A DNA stretch of 64,000 bases from Druceiella hillmani (GCA_039881145.1 JAYKKI010000074.1:8066001-8130000), one strand, 5' to 3'; numbered from the stretch's first letter, positions 48,929-62,451 are shown. The notes: generated by a model not told the origin, from the letters alone. Program-made: numbers and translations.

Positions 48929-50013
48929 TAGCTGTGCCCGCGACTTCGTTCACGTGTGCTTTAGAATATTGTGCACAAAACTTCGCTGTAAACAATGTTT
49001 CCTGTAGAACCGTCAGGGACATAAACAAATCAATTGTTAGCGTTGCTGACACGGGAGACTACTTACAGCTGTCGGTGCGAAAAGCAACTGAAGTTTAGGT
49101 CCACGCCAGCTACGCGCAAGGTTTGTCCTGTTTTTGAAAACACAATGATACCACGATTTACGAAATTTACTTGCGACATCTTTCTTTGAATAACATGCGA
49201 CAAACAATTAAAACAAACATATCGCGTTGTATAATAAAAAACATTTAGCGTCGTATATCGTCAAGTAGAAATAAAAAATATATGAATTAAGCAGAAAAAC
49301 TACAGCGCGTTATTGATTGTCGTATTTATGTCGTGTTGTTTATTTAAAATCCCTACTTGCGCTATCTATTATAGAAAAGCATAATAATAGTACAAACCTT
49401 GTAACTTTATTTAAGCCTGAAAATATTTAGAGAGCATGGATATGATGTGAGTTATATTACATTGCATTATGTAATTTGACACGTTGCAATATAAAAAAAG
49501 ATCCAAATCCATTCAGTGATAATTGACTTGGTGCGATAGAGGAAAATTACGTATTTTAAAAACCTTGTGATGACATCTATTGGCGATTTTTTAAACTGAA
49601 CTTAGTTAAATATTATTGAGCCGTTTTTTTTTAAATATCGGTATTTATATTTATTTAGTGCCTCATTTTGTAATTTTTTATGTTTACGATTATGTATCGA
49701 TATGTATAGATTAGCAAAAATATCTAGATTCGGAGTGATTTTTGCGCGAACCAGTTTTTGTATTTTCGCTTGGGAATGACACATTTTCCCAAAATAAGAA
49801 GTATCCTATATGTTGACCCAGATAGTTACTTAAATTTCATTCAAGTTCATTTAGCGGTTTTTGCGTGATGCGGTATCAGACAGACAGACAAAAATTTAAA
49901 AAATGGTAAATTTGGTCTTTGTATCGATAATAATGACTATTAGAATAAAATTTTCCTAAAAATATTCAATGTACACACATGGCTCACTTACAGTTTTATT
50001 ACATGTATAGATT
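48929..50013 (+). repeat. ~1.1-kb lepidopteran-type dispersed repeat, near full length
   Basis: It opens 'ctagctgtgcccgcgacttc' 'gttcacgtg' and closes with 'gtatcctatatgttgaccca', 'agcggtttttgcgtgatgcg', 'cagacagacagacaaaaatt', 'gactattagaataaaatttt' and 'ttattacatgtatagatt'. Both ends agree with a dispersed repeat I remember from many Lepidoptera, so the copy looks near full length, though internally AT-drifted. It has no ORF beyond 60 codons (49602-49784, -). It is probably a LINE-derived or SINE-like non-autonomous element; the class is not certain. Confidence 0.7.
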
Positions 50014-50972
50014 AAATACATCTTGAAAAGCTTCGATTAGCCAGTTATCGAGTCAAGTAACTAATGATTAGATACTCAAGTAAATGTACGTTATTGCATA
50101 TAATATATCTGATAGTAATTATAGTGTTCCCATGTTGAATACACTCCCGTATATCGCATGAGGGTAGAAATATATCAACGAAAGAGATGAAATGGTTTCG
50201 GAATATATATGGAAGAACTTTGAAATATAATGTATTAAATGATGGTATAGTAAAATAAATTAGGCAGGAAGAAAGGCATAATATATTTGAAATATAATAA
50301 AGGTTTGGCGTGATGTTTCCAGCATTGAAGAATGGGTAGCGAGTGTACAGTCGCTCAAAATATATAGTTCTCAGAAGAAAATATTTGAAAACCAAGCAAT
50401 TGTCGGTGGATTGATAATAATCTTTATAAGATTCGTGTATATTCATTTGTTATATCACTCGAAGCTTTGAGGGTGATGAAAGTATTGGGCAAGAAAAATG
50501 TTCCTTGATTGAATTTCGTAGGAGCGGTGGGTCGAAGTAATGAGATTTCATCGTTTCTTTCATGTCGTCTACAGAAATGACAAGTAAATAAGATTCAGTT
50601 AGACCTGTGTGATGAAAAACCTGAGGTCGCTAAATACAACATTCAGATGAATAAAATATACGTTGATAAAAATTAATTATTACTTTTCGTATTGTTGCGA
50701 TACAACTTTCGTTTCAAGCTATATTTATTTTAAAATGTAAAATAAAATGTTCTATATTAACACTGTCATATTATAGAATAACACCAAAACGAATTTAGGT
50801 GAAAAGATAAGGTGTTCACTTTTTAAAACTTTAAAATTAGCTCAAAACCATTTTAAGGTCTTCAATTATACGGTCAGATAGAAAAGACAGTAACTATTGA
50901 TTCGAGTAATTTGTACGTTACTTATTTATAGACATTACTTTCTTTCTTTAGTCATATATTTATAGTCCCTGA

Positions 50973-50974
<2 letters not shown>
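50014..50974. other. AT-rich, one unrecognised 133-codon ORF
   Basis: The minus-strand ORF at 50045-50446 is rich in Ile, Tyr, Phe and Leu, has no motif, and matches what AT-rich DNA produces by chance. No gene is called. Confidence 0.35.

Positions 50975-51003
<29 letters not shown>
50975..51003. repeat. TA microsatellite flanking the mariner element
   Basis: About 14 TA units end exactly at the left inverted repeat of the transposon, so the transposon's TA target is embedded in the tract. Confidence 0.95.
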
Positions 51004-51006
<3 letters not shown>

Positions 51007-52283
51007 GATGTCTAGTGGCAGATTTCAATGTTTGAAAAATTGTAAAAAAAAACTACACCTCTAATACAAAGTAGGTTTATTTTAACTTTATAACAACAAA
51101 TGCGGATTTCATTTTTTAAAAACCACGTTTTCCAAATGGCGGCCATCGAGTCTGACACACTCTTCGAGTCTAGCACGCATGTTTTCAAAAACACGTTTGC
51201 AGAGCGACTGGGGTATCCTACTGACTTCGGCTCGAATATTTTCTTTAAGTTGTGTCACAGTGCTCGGATTTGTTTTGTAAACAACGGATTTTAAGTATCC
51301 ACATAAGAAAAAGTCCCATGGGCATAAATCGGGTGACCTAGGTGGCCACGGTACGGCACCGTTTCGGGATATGTTTTTTTCTGGAACTAACTGCCGCACT
51401 GCATTCATGGACACATTAGCAGTGTGAGCTGTGGCCTCGTCCTGCTGGAACTATGTGTTTTGGTTGAAGGATGGACTATTCTGTAGTTTTACTCTGAAAA
51501 AGTCATTTAACATCTGGGTATATCTCTCCGAATTCACAGTTACAGTTTGGCCACGTTGATTTTCAAAGAAATAAGGCCCTATGATTGCAGATGCAGACAT
51601 GGCACACCAGACTGTTACTTTAGGCTAGTACAAAAGTATGTAAAGGCTCTTGATGCATTTGTGTTGGGTTCCCGGTAACGAAAGTTCTGCTTATTCACAT
51701 ATCCTCCAATGTGAAAGTGAGCTTCGTTACTAAAGAATATGTTGCCCATCCGAGTAGCAGTACGAAATCTCAACAACATCACCTCCGCGTAAGTTTTTCT
51801 TAATTCAAAGTCAGAATCGTGTAAATCTTGAACAATTTGAATTTTATCGCATTATTACCTGTAAAGTTGATTTCGGAATTCCCAATATCGATGAACATGT
51901 ACGCAGTGATAAACGGGGATTTTCAACGACAGAAACTATAACACGCTCGACATTTTCATCCGAGGCTACCAATGGTGTAGGTCCTGGCCTGGGCCTATTT
52001 AATGTTGATCCTGTAGCTCTGAACCTTGCTGAATGAGGTTGATCGATGGTCCATCACGTAATCGACGAATACTGTAACGATTATTAAATCGACAGCGTGC
52101 TACAGACAGCAGAAATTCACTCGAAATGTACGCCTCGACGGCAAAAGCGCGGTGCTCTCCACTGTTCCATGGCTACTAAAACATCCGCACCGCTTGCGCT
52201 TCTAACGACGCCCCCCGCGCCCCTCTTATGTGTTGCGTTCAGAAACTATGTTTGTTCAAACTTTGAAATCTGCCACTGGACAC

Positions 52284-52286
<3 letters not shown>
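51004..52286 (-). mobile_element. Tc1/mariner-superfamily transposon, 1.28 kb, both TIRs present
   Basis: The left end 'caggatgtctagtggcagat' 'ttcaatgtttgaa' (51004-51036) and the right end, which reads 'caggtgtccagtggcagatt' 'tcaaagtttgaa' from 52286 on the minus strand, are terminal inverted repeats of about 32 bases with a few differences. Both ends are bordered by TA, the target of this superfamily, and lie within TA microsatellites. The 1283-bp length is typical of mariner-like elements. It encodes the broken transposase annotated separately. Relatively well matched TIRs and a readable transposase make it among the younger insertions in this window. Confidence 0.92.
51109..52170 (-). pseudogene. 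Mariner-like transposase, frameshifted
   Basis: The likely start is the ATG at 52168-52170 (MEQW), followed after a frameshift by [20 protein letters not shown], the usual N-terminal helix-turn-helix region of this family. Further on come SLRTCSSILGIPKSTLQ (second helix-turn-helix) and, near 51550-51600, VTVWCAMSASAIIGPYFFEN with the first DDE-region context. Then come WFQQD-like FQQDEATAHTA, where the second acidic residue is kept, and PWPPRSPDLCPWDFFLCGYL with the third. By my count 36 residues separate the second and third acidic residues. The last 101 codons (51109-51414) are open to a TGA at 51109-51111. Several frameshifts and stops between 51420 and 52170 make it inactive. Confidence 0.88.
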
Positions 52287-52573
<287 letters not shown>

Positions 52574-52619
52574 ACAATTTTATTAATTTGGTTTAAAAAA
52601 AACAAATTAATAAAATTGT
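52574..52619. repeat. Hairpin, 17-bp perfect stem
   Basis: 'acaattttattaatttg' (52574-52590) is exactly complementary to 'caaattaataaaattgt' (52603-52619), separated by 12 bases. Confidence 0.9.
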
Positions 52620-52793
52620 AAACGTTGTATGTTCTTATATGTTACTGAATAAATTAATGTAACATTTCACAAAAAAAATTTGAAATTATAGGTATGTGTA
52701 ATATGTTAATAGGACATACAAATAATTGCATAGTTAATATAAAAATACAAGTTTATAAGTAATGGTTAAAATTACGTCAACTATTTTAATAAT

Positions 52794-52853
52794 ATCATTA
52801 AGAATCAAATCCTGAGTAATTTGCTTAATTTGCAGGATTTGATTCTTAATGAT
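52794..52853. repeat. Hairpin, 21-bp perfect stem
   Basis: Arm 52794-52814 ('atcattaagaatcaaatcct' plus g) is exactly complementary to 52833-52853, with an 18-base loop. A diverged piece of the same motif ('aaaatcatgagtaatttctt') follows at about 52881. It could be a foldback element core. Confidence 0.9.
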
Positions 52854-53067
52854 TCTAATGCACACAATATTATTAAAGATAAAATCATGAGTAATTTCTT
52901 GCAGTTTGAGAGGCCATGCTAAATCTATCCTCGCGTCCGCGTTAATGCTAAAACTTTAAATGGAAATATATAGTGAATCGTTGATGCTACGGCTTCATTT
53001 TAGAAAACTTTTTTGTAGAGTTGAAATTTTTTTCAATATAAGATGAAATTCTCTACGGTCGTTATTA

Positions 53068-54358
<1,291 letters not shown>

Positions 54359-54387
54359 AATATATATATATATAAATATATATATAT

Positions 54388-54449
<62 letters not shown>
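54359..54449. repeat. TA/CA microsatellite
   Basis: TA repeats with a short 'acacac' centre. Confidence 0.96.
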
Positions 54450-54450
<1 letters not shown>

Positions 54451-55459
54451 ATCATTTTTTTGTATTTTTCTTTTCTGTCGGCTGAGGTTAAAAGAAAAAC
54501 ACACTCTTACTATATCCATAGATTATTTGGAATATTAAATCTTGATTGAACTTAATGAAGAAAGTAAAAGGTTGTAAAAGGAAAAAGATAAAATTTTCAA
54601 CTTTACCAATCAGAAACATTTTGACTAGAACGACTACAATCAGAGGATGTTTTCTTCAAAAAATTACAAAAAAACTGAAAAATTTTGAAAATTCTAATTT
54701 TTTGTACAGATTCTGAATGAAGATAACTATTATAGCGGTAGACAAAGTTACTGTTTTTAAACCTGGATAAAAATAAGTACATATATTTGGTTGTATTTCG
54801 TTTTTAATAAATTCATTTTTAATGTCTTGATAAATTTTTAAATAAATTCTTTCCTTTTCATTTGCTTCATTACGTTTTATATGTTGACACTGGGGTCAAT
54901 TGTTATGGCAAGAATTTTTCTTCATATTCTTCTCAACAAAATAAGTAAAAAATGTATTTTTATTTTGATTAATTTTGACTTTTATAGATATAATTTTTGT
55001 TACAATATCAAAATATCTTTTTATTTTTAACGTTTTACCAGCCGTAATGACATTTAAACGTTTCACTACCATAAACAGAATCTTCTCTAAGAAAAAATTT
55101 AATAAAAACACTGATTACAACTGTTTTTTCTTCCTGCGAAATAATTCTACTACTGCGCTCTATATTCATGACAGAATAAGGTGATTGGTGCGTTGCGTTG
55201 TATATTGTTGAAACCGTGCTGCGCTCAGTGTAACTTCAATACAGGATGCGAAAATAAATTATTTTTGAACGTGTTTTGTTCATAGAATTGCATAGAATTC
55301 CGGCTTGCTATATGAAGTAAGAACAACAACCTGTTACATATTTTTTGCACATATATACATTCATCAAGTCCGTGCTGAGTGGATAGGTAACGATTATCAA
55401 AACGTTTGAAATGTATGAAAAACATATGTAAATATAAATACTAGATGGTTAAAAATTAA
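54450..55459. other. AT-rich, chance ORFs only
   Basis: ORFs of 66-76 codons at 54289-54519 (-), 54896-55111 (-), 54975-55184 (+) and 55225-55425 (-) overlap one another or the microsatellite. They have no motif. Confidence 0.35.
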
Positions 55460-55545
55460 ATAGTTAAATAACTCCTTCATATATTAAATAATTTAATAAT
55501 TTAATTTAAATAATTTAAAATAACTCCTTCATATATTAAGTAATA
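55460..55545 (+). repeat. Short direct repeat
   Basis: 'aaataactccttcatatatt' occurs at about 55465 and again at about 55518, with AT-only sequence between. Confidence 0.85.
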
Positions 55546-55835
55546 AACTCAAAAAGTAACAATACAAATATATGCCTGCAAATTATAAACTTTTTTCCTT
55601 TCTCGGATTTCATAGCTGATTTTGAGATCTAATTACTAATTTGAAATAAACGAATATACATATACATTGAATATTATGCAAAAATTGAGTACCCCATTCA
55701 AGTGAAAAAAAATTTTGACAGAAAGTAAGTGTGTAGTTTATTTTTTTTTATTTACATGAATTTGTTATATGCGAATAAGTATTTTTAAACATTATAGAGG
55801 CTCGTAGAACCTTTTCTCTTTTTGCCGAAGCTGTT

Positions 55836-56935
55836 TAATGGATAAACAATTTGGTCTTATGAGTCTTGTCATCATTACTCTTCAGCATCTAGCAGTAGCC
55901 TACCATCATGCTTGAGCTTTACTCGTTCTTATACGTAACGTTCTATTTATATCCTGGTGAAATCTTTACTTACAGCTAATCTTTACTAAGTATCAGAAAA
56001 GTGACTTAAACGAGAATGAAGGAAGTGAAATTTGAGATTGATGAGGCAAGCTAATCATTGGAAATTTCGGTGTATGTCACTTTGTATTTCTTCTTAATTT
56101 CATCTTTTATGGTTTCCTAAGAACTTTCTAACCACTTCTTTTGTCGATGGCCATGTTTCCAATTCTGTATCTTTCAGTTTTCTATCAAAATGTTCATCCT
56201 TTATCGGTTATCTTTTATGAGGGCCAACAAAAATAGCTATTTCCAGTTTACCATCACCTGATTTATTTAAAGCTTTCATGTTTTATGTCCATGGGGAATC
56301 AACTTTTCCAATAGCACTAACTTAAGTCCATTTAAATAATTACTTCATGGATCAAAATTAATTCTAGCCCGCGATTATTTTCTTATATAACGTTGTACCC
56401 TCTGTTCCTGCTGTCCATTTATTTAAAAAAACACGGATATATTTCAAATCTATACTGCATACTTGAACTTCACACTTGAACTACCACGTTGTTCGTAGTT
56501 GATTTTATTGGAAATTGGTATCAAATTTTTGTAATACTATTTTTAATATAAAGAAGATAATTGTTTCCTATTATGAAATAAAAGTATTGTTGTGTATTTC
56601 TTTGAAGAGTAAACGAAAAGTCTCCAGTTGCTAACATCATATTCAGTGTTATGTAGTGTAACATCTTTACCAAACCAGGAATCTATGCAATATACGAGAT
56701 CTTCATCTTCAGTATAAATTTTTTAAAAATCGTCCTCTCTTTTACGATATCAGGAAAATACATAGTTATACCAGGAATATAAGTTCCATTAGAAAGTAAG
56801 TTTTTCTCTTTTAATCTCGAACCAATTTGTTTCGTTTCATCTTTTAATTGACCTATATTTCTTATGAAATCATTCGATTCAGACTAAGAACATAGTTATG
56901 GATTCTCAGAAGAGTGTTCACAATCTGGAGTTGGA
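55836..56935 (-). pseudogene. Decayed copy of a repetitive uncharacterised arthropod protein
   Basis: No long ORF exists here, but the three minus-strand frames together give family-like blocks in the right order. At about 56790-56880 I read NDFIRNIGQLKDETKQIGSR then LKEKNLLSNGT. At 56570-56715 come EDEDLVYCID, SNWRLFVYSSKK and LLFHNRKQ. At 56208-56285 come ALNKSGDGKLEIAIFVGPHK, then KDEHFDRKLKD. At 56104-56132 is VRKFLGNHKR, at 56010-56035 LKFHFLHSR, and at 55879-55910 MMVGYC followed by MLK, with a stop where tryptophan is expected. These match, from memory, a multicopy family of unknown function (EWRLFIDSS, LLHNGN, FLGN.K, HFLHSHLD, ADYCW.L). There are at least four frameshifts, several stops, and a loss between the second and third blocks. 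It is probably carried by, or mistaken for, a mobile element. Confidence 0.72.
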
Positions 56936-58774
56936 TTATTATTTTATTGTGTTTTTCGTCAGAAAACAATGATAAAGATAGATAAAAATAAATACATTTT
57001 CCATGAAATTAAATAGATGTAATGCCAAAACTTCATAAAACTATACCTATTATCTTGTTATGCACCGAAGTTATTCACAAAAACCCTCCAAAAACGTCAT
57101 TCTATATATAGTTTTGAAAATTAACAGTGTCGAACGCGTGGTCTTTGATACCCTACTATCTTTCCTCATTTTTTCCTCTAAAAACACCTACCGGCACACA
57201 ACTGGAAATGTATCAGTGAATGCCATTTATTTTATATAATAGCTACCAGCATTTCTGGTGGAAGACACGTGATTATAATAATAACGATAACAAAAAATAA
57301 AATACATTTATGAAGAAATATTTTTTTAAGCGACCTTAAGTCCAATATCTATTTGACTTTTAATGTCATATATCTACACAAACCTTTGAATCACTGTACG
57401 CCAAAACTGACATAGCATTTAAAATAGTTACACCCACTGCGAATTCCATGCATGTTCCCAAGGGCAACATTGCTTCTGAATCCTTTACAGCAACGTTCCT
57501 AAAGTTCGCAGTCTGAATATAAGTTGTTAAGGGAAAAATTCATGAATACTAAAGAACAATAACTCTCCGGTCGGACGTTAACGAGCTGGAGAATAATTCG
57601 AGTTATAATTGAATTCATAATATAATGATAACCGTGTTATTAATTCAATTTTAACTGGAATTGTATCCGATTGAAGTTGCTCATACCGGTAAATCAACCT
57701 AATCTTAGGGTAGTTTTAAGTTTGCCGCATTACACACTATTGAAGAATAAATCGTATAAATGTTTCTAAGCTAAGAGTGTGTGCGTTAAAAAGTTACTAT
57801 TTGAAAAAAAAACCTCACTATATTTTTCTTTACAAAAAAAAACGTATTTACTGGACTAATTAAAGAAGGTCTGTGACTATGTTCTATGCGATGTTTATTT
57901 CAGAAAGTAAACATTTTGAAAAATGTTATTGCCTTAATACATGCGTTAAAAAGTTGAAAAAGAAAATAGAGACATTTGTGATAGGAAATGCAGGAAACGT
58001 AATTGCATTAAAATAATTTATTAATTTTAGAGCGAAACATATATTTTCTTTCATTTCAAGTTTATTTTTTTGTCGTATACCGTTTGGTGTAAAGAAATGA
58101 TATTTTTGGTACAGTAATGTAAAAAAGTTCGTTTCGACATTTTAACACACTATTGTAATTGGAAAACCAAACGAGTGGTTAATTGTTTATTTCAAGCCCA
58201 ACGAGTAAAATATGAAATGAAAATAAAATGCAATGTTACTGAAATGGGGAAATTAGAAACATAAAAATTATTTTTATATTAAAGGTCTGGTTAAATGAAA
58301 ATGTTAATAAAGACGTGGAAACAATATTGCGTAACTAAAGTTATGACAACGTACGTACGTAATAAAGTTATGACAAAAAGTTTGTCTCGAAAAATTGTAT
58401 ACATTTTTAATAAATTAAATATGCACCATTTTAAATGTAATGACAATTTTAATAGATATTTCAATAAATGTAAATATTTTCAATTTTAGCTTGAAGTAAC
58501 TATCATAAGTGTGTATGTCAATGAGGTGATAATATTTTACGACGATTTCCGATTGTATAATAATTTTTAAATACATCGCTTTCCTTGGAAAAACAAGAAT
58601 GGATGAAGCAAACTTTATTTTGTTAATATAAATATACGCACATATATGTTAATTAAAGTGCAATTCGGTTACGACACTTTTACGTAAATAAGAAAATCAA
58701 ATATCATCAATATTGAAAGAAAAATCAAAGAAAATCAAATATCATCAATAGTGAGCCTTATTTTTTGTTCAGAA
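56936..58774. other. Non-coding; GC-balanced patch near 57.4-57.72 kb
   Basis: No gene is seen. At 57400-57720 the sequence is less AT-rich ('cccactgcgaattccatgca', 'ctctccggtcggacgttaac'), possibly regulatory. A short duplication 'aaagttatgacaa' lies near 58337 and 58365, and 'gaaaatcaaatatcatcaat' occurs twice at 58691 and 58731. Confidence 0.3.
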
Positions 58775-59217
58775 GAGTTATTTGTCAATTATGCTTAGTA
58801 AAACTCTCAGATTTTTGTATGGCAATATGCCAAAAGTCGATTACGATTTATACGACGGAAACTATTGAAGCTAACAGATTGTATAAACGATGGCGACAAA
58901 TTAACATAAACTTCCCGAAATTTACGTTCGTGCATGAAAACAGTGGAACCATTTTTTTAATATTAATAAGTTTATGCCAGGTAAAGTGAGTTATTTGTCA
59001 TTTACGCTTAGTAAAACTGTCCGCCTGTACTCTCAAATTTTTGCATGGCTATATGCCAAAACGTCAATTACGATTTACGCGACGGAAACTATTGAAGATA
59101 ACAGATTGTGTAAACGATGGCGACAAATTAACATAAACTGCCGGCAATTTACGTCGGTGCATGAAAACAGGGGAAATATTTCTTTAATTTTAATAAGTAC
59201 ATACTAGGTAAAGTGAG
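58775..59217 (+). repeat. ~213-bp tandem duplication, two copies
   Basis: Copy 1 (58775-58987) and copy 2 (58988-59217) share 'gagttatttgtca', 'cttagtaaaact', 'gacggaaactattgaag', 'aacgatggcgacaaattaac' and 'ggtaaagtgag'. Copy 2 has an extra 13-14 bases ('gcctgtactct'). Both copies are open in the same homologous frame (about 74 and 77 codons), giving ETIE.NRL.KRWRQININ. The codon differences I checked change the amino acid, so there is no sign of selection on a protein. Confidence 0.9.
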
Positions 59218-59989
59218 ACACTAGATAGATTATCAATAAAGATCCGCGCGACGCGGGACATACCAAAGTAATTATAGCAATTACTTTATGAGCCAATAGT
59301 CGTTTTATTTGATTACTGTCGTGTGAATCGTTGATGTCACTTCACTTAACCTAAGTTATTGCTAAAATTTAAAACCTACAATTTTGCATTGTGTGTGTTG
59401 CTTTACTCGGATAATGAGTTAAAAAACTTTGTACCGATCTGGATTTGATATAAAATATTTTTATTCACCTGCCATCAACAGCAAAGGGTGAGCGGTACGT
59501 GAATAAAAAGCTTCTACATATAAATCCAAATCATGTGTATCATAGATATATAATTAAATTTCAATTTTCACTATCCAACGTACAAATCGATTCTTCGTGG
59601 TATTTTTCTCAAAGTAAACTACTTTTATTATTCATTTTACTTCTATATGTTGTGACATAGTACTTTTTAAATAAAAATTGAAAACCATGCTGCAATGAAC
59701 AATTTTTGCAAAAAGAAACCATACGCTGCCTGTTAATAATTAAAATCGAGAAGTTAAGATGGAAAAATAATGCCTGCATTTCTCCTTGGGTCTATTTGGC
59801 TATTTTCATTATTTATTCCGTAGTTGGTAATATTTATTTAGTATATTTTCAAGAAAAGTGACGAATTGACAGTGACACAAAAAATATTTTTGAAAAATGA
59901 CACTTTTCTTTCAAGTTATATTTTTAATTTCAACTAATATTAAAGAAATATTTATTTAATTAAAATTGTTTAATACTTACAAATATTTG

Positions 59990-59990
<1 letters not shown>
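59218..59990. other. AT-rich, nothing recognised
   Basis: There is a small CpG cluster 'gatccgcgcgacgcgggaca' at about 59242. Otherwise the stretch is blank. Confidence 0.35.
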
Positions 59991-60027
<37 letters not shown>

Positions 60028-60031
60028 TGTG

Positions 60032-60089
<58 letters not shown>

Positions 60090-60090
60090 C
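59991..60090. repeat. TA microsatellite, about 100 bp
   Basis: TA repeats with a 'gtacatgtgtatg' interruption. It ends 28 bases before foldback copy E. Confidence 0.97.
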
Positions 60091-60117
60091 ATTAGCAATC
60101 GTATTAGCTGTTAGCAT

Positions 60118-60295
60118 TGTATTACATCTTCAGGTGGGCTATTGCTGTTAGCCCACCTGAAGATTTTGTAATACAACGAAACCCAGGTCGTGGTAAAGAA
60201 TTTAAAGAAAGTAGAAATAATACTACATCACGTAGTTTCATTTAATTGTGAATAATGAATATCTACAAAATTAACGCCAAATATATTCAATATTT
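60118..60295 (+). repeat. Foldback repeat family, copy E
   Basis: Starts 'tgtattacatcttcaggtgg' with the central hairpin (gctattgctgttagc as loop and inner stem) and 'cccacctgaagattttgtaa'. It then has the inverted body ('ccaggtcgtggtaaagaatt', 'aaagaaagtagaaataatac', 'cgtagtttcatttaattgtg') and the shared tail to 'gccaaatatattcaatattt'. It has the same one-sided structure as copy B and is the least decayed copy, with the fullest tail match to copy A. Confidence 0.87.
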
Positions 60296-62449
60296 GGAAC
60301 TAAACAGATAAATGTGTAAAAAAAAAATATATAAATGAACACTTAGACACATCATTCAAAAGCGTAAGAAAAATAATGTTGCTTATATTGTTTATTGTGA
60401 ATAATTTTTTCTGCAAACAATTTTTAGTATTTGTTGTTTTCGGTACAGGATACGTCTAATATATTAGAGTTAATAGATTGTCGCTTTCTAGGTATTGTTT
60501 TTCTGATAAAGCTTCTAAAACGTGGACTAAAATTGACCTCTTTGACGTTCGTAATGTCGTTAACTCTTCAAAAAATGAAAAATGCATAGGAAGGTATATA
60601 TCTATAAAACTCCTGACGAGAGATTCCTATAGACTCCTGACTCCTAAACCTCCATACAACCTGACGAATGGATAGCGTCATCACAGCAATATTTTCTCGT
60701 TCGAATACACTGAGTATGAAATTCTAAAAATGGTTTAAATATCGTAAATTTACGTTCTTAGTACATCGTAATTTTTTAATGAAAAAAATAATTTTTATCA
60801 AAATACTTCAATCCAAGAACTCTTTTCAATTCTATCACATACGTCTAGGCAAAAAAATGCCACGGAACCATCCCTCCCCAGAGCCTAAGGAGAAGTCACT
60901 TACAAATGGATGGATATACAGCTTTTCGACAACGATAGGGTTCCGTATGGATCCTTTGGATTCGGAACCCGGTAAAAAGGCCTAGTAGGTGGTTAGGTTT
61001 ATCCCATATTGTATCACAATACATTAAATAATCATGAATTATATCTAAATCAAAGTAACAAACAGAGGGAAGAACTTGATAAAGGAGTAGTAAACAAAAA
61101 ACCCTACTAAGTCCAATACGTATGGATTATCGACATGACTCGTAATTGGAGTAAAAAGCTGGGTATGGCTTCCTCTTTGATAAGAGTAGTTATGATAAAT
61201 GTTTCGTTTATTTTTAAAGAAAAAAAAATGATTCTACAATTCCTTTGCCGAGAACCCTGATAAAATATAACATTTAATTATGCTTTGAATCGACCTAAAT
61301 ACAAACTTTTTCATTTTAGTTGCTAAAACACTTCAGTCCTCTCTAAAAGGGATTAATGTGGGCGAGAAGAGAATGCGCACGAATCGAGCGTTTCGCGTTC
61401 TACATTATGTATTTATAAAGCCTTATATAAATCTCTACATTCTTATATACAAATACGAACGTAACACAGCTATTTACTTAACGCGGTCGACCTTTGAAGA
61501 GGTATATTCTAAAAATAGCAAATACCTTGTATTATACGTGTAGAGGGACTGAACGTAAAAAAATGAGCTCTACTGTTGTTTGTAATGGATGATGAGTTAT
61601 AAACCATTTGAAGACCAGTTAGGTTTGAATTTTTTTTATTTTTACCGTTTTATTAAAAATTGTTTTTTGAAATATATTTCTTTTTTATTTACCTCACTCG
61701 GGCTGTAAATAGCAACCAAAAATATGGTTCCAACGTATTTTTTTTCTATATTTCATTACAAATATTTTAAAAACGTTAATGCTATTCCTCTCGATCGCAG
61801 TAGTCATTCCTGAATGGACTATCAAAATTATGCATTATTTTAATAGCGCTATTTTGGTTCATATTTTTAGAAATCGGCACGTTAATAAAGTTCTTTTATT
61901 TTGTTGTCCATCAAAATGAGACGATGTTCAGATCGTGGTTGACTTTTATTGTAGTTGACTTTTAATCAAAAGACAAATACCAATACCGTTACTTAACACC
62001 AGTTACATATTCATGTGTCCAGTAGAACAATTATGACATCTGGTTTTTGTTTATAAAGGTTCTGAAACAGTTTTCAGAAACATTTTAATATTTTAAATTT
62101 GTTATAATTACCCTGCGATATATAGGTATACTTCGACTGCGACCTCGTGACAGAATTATCGCCACTGAAGCATACCTATCTAGTCTAAAGACATTCCATT
62201 TCACAACTAATTTTTTAAAAATTTTTCCTAAGCAAGTTATTTTTAAAGTTTCAATGCTTTCTATACCAGAAATAAAATCTCCCGTAGAATTTCAATTGTT
62301 ATAATTCCATTGATTTCGATGAAAAATAATACTTTATTAGTTAATTTTGTTTATTTTTTGTAATTAAACATTTTTAGGATATAATATTTTAATGTGTTCA
62401 ATGTGTACTTCAATTTTGTTACCGTCTCTTAACGCTATTTATAACATTT

Positions 62450-62451
<2 letters not shown>
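60296..62451. other. Unassigned, small unrecognised ORFs
   Basis: Plus-strand ORFs of 65 codons (60478-60675), 68 codons (60779-60985) and 61 codons (61358-61543) have mixed composition but no motif. The stretch 60850-61000 is GC-balanced ('ccatccctccccagagccta'). No gene is called. Confidence 0.3.

Noticed and set aside
50045..50446. 133-codon minus-strand ORF
   Set aside because: The Ile/Tyr/Phe/Leu-dominated composition follows base composition; no motif, no signal or membrane pattern beyond chance hydrophobics.
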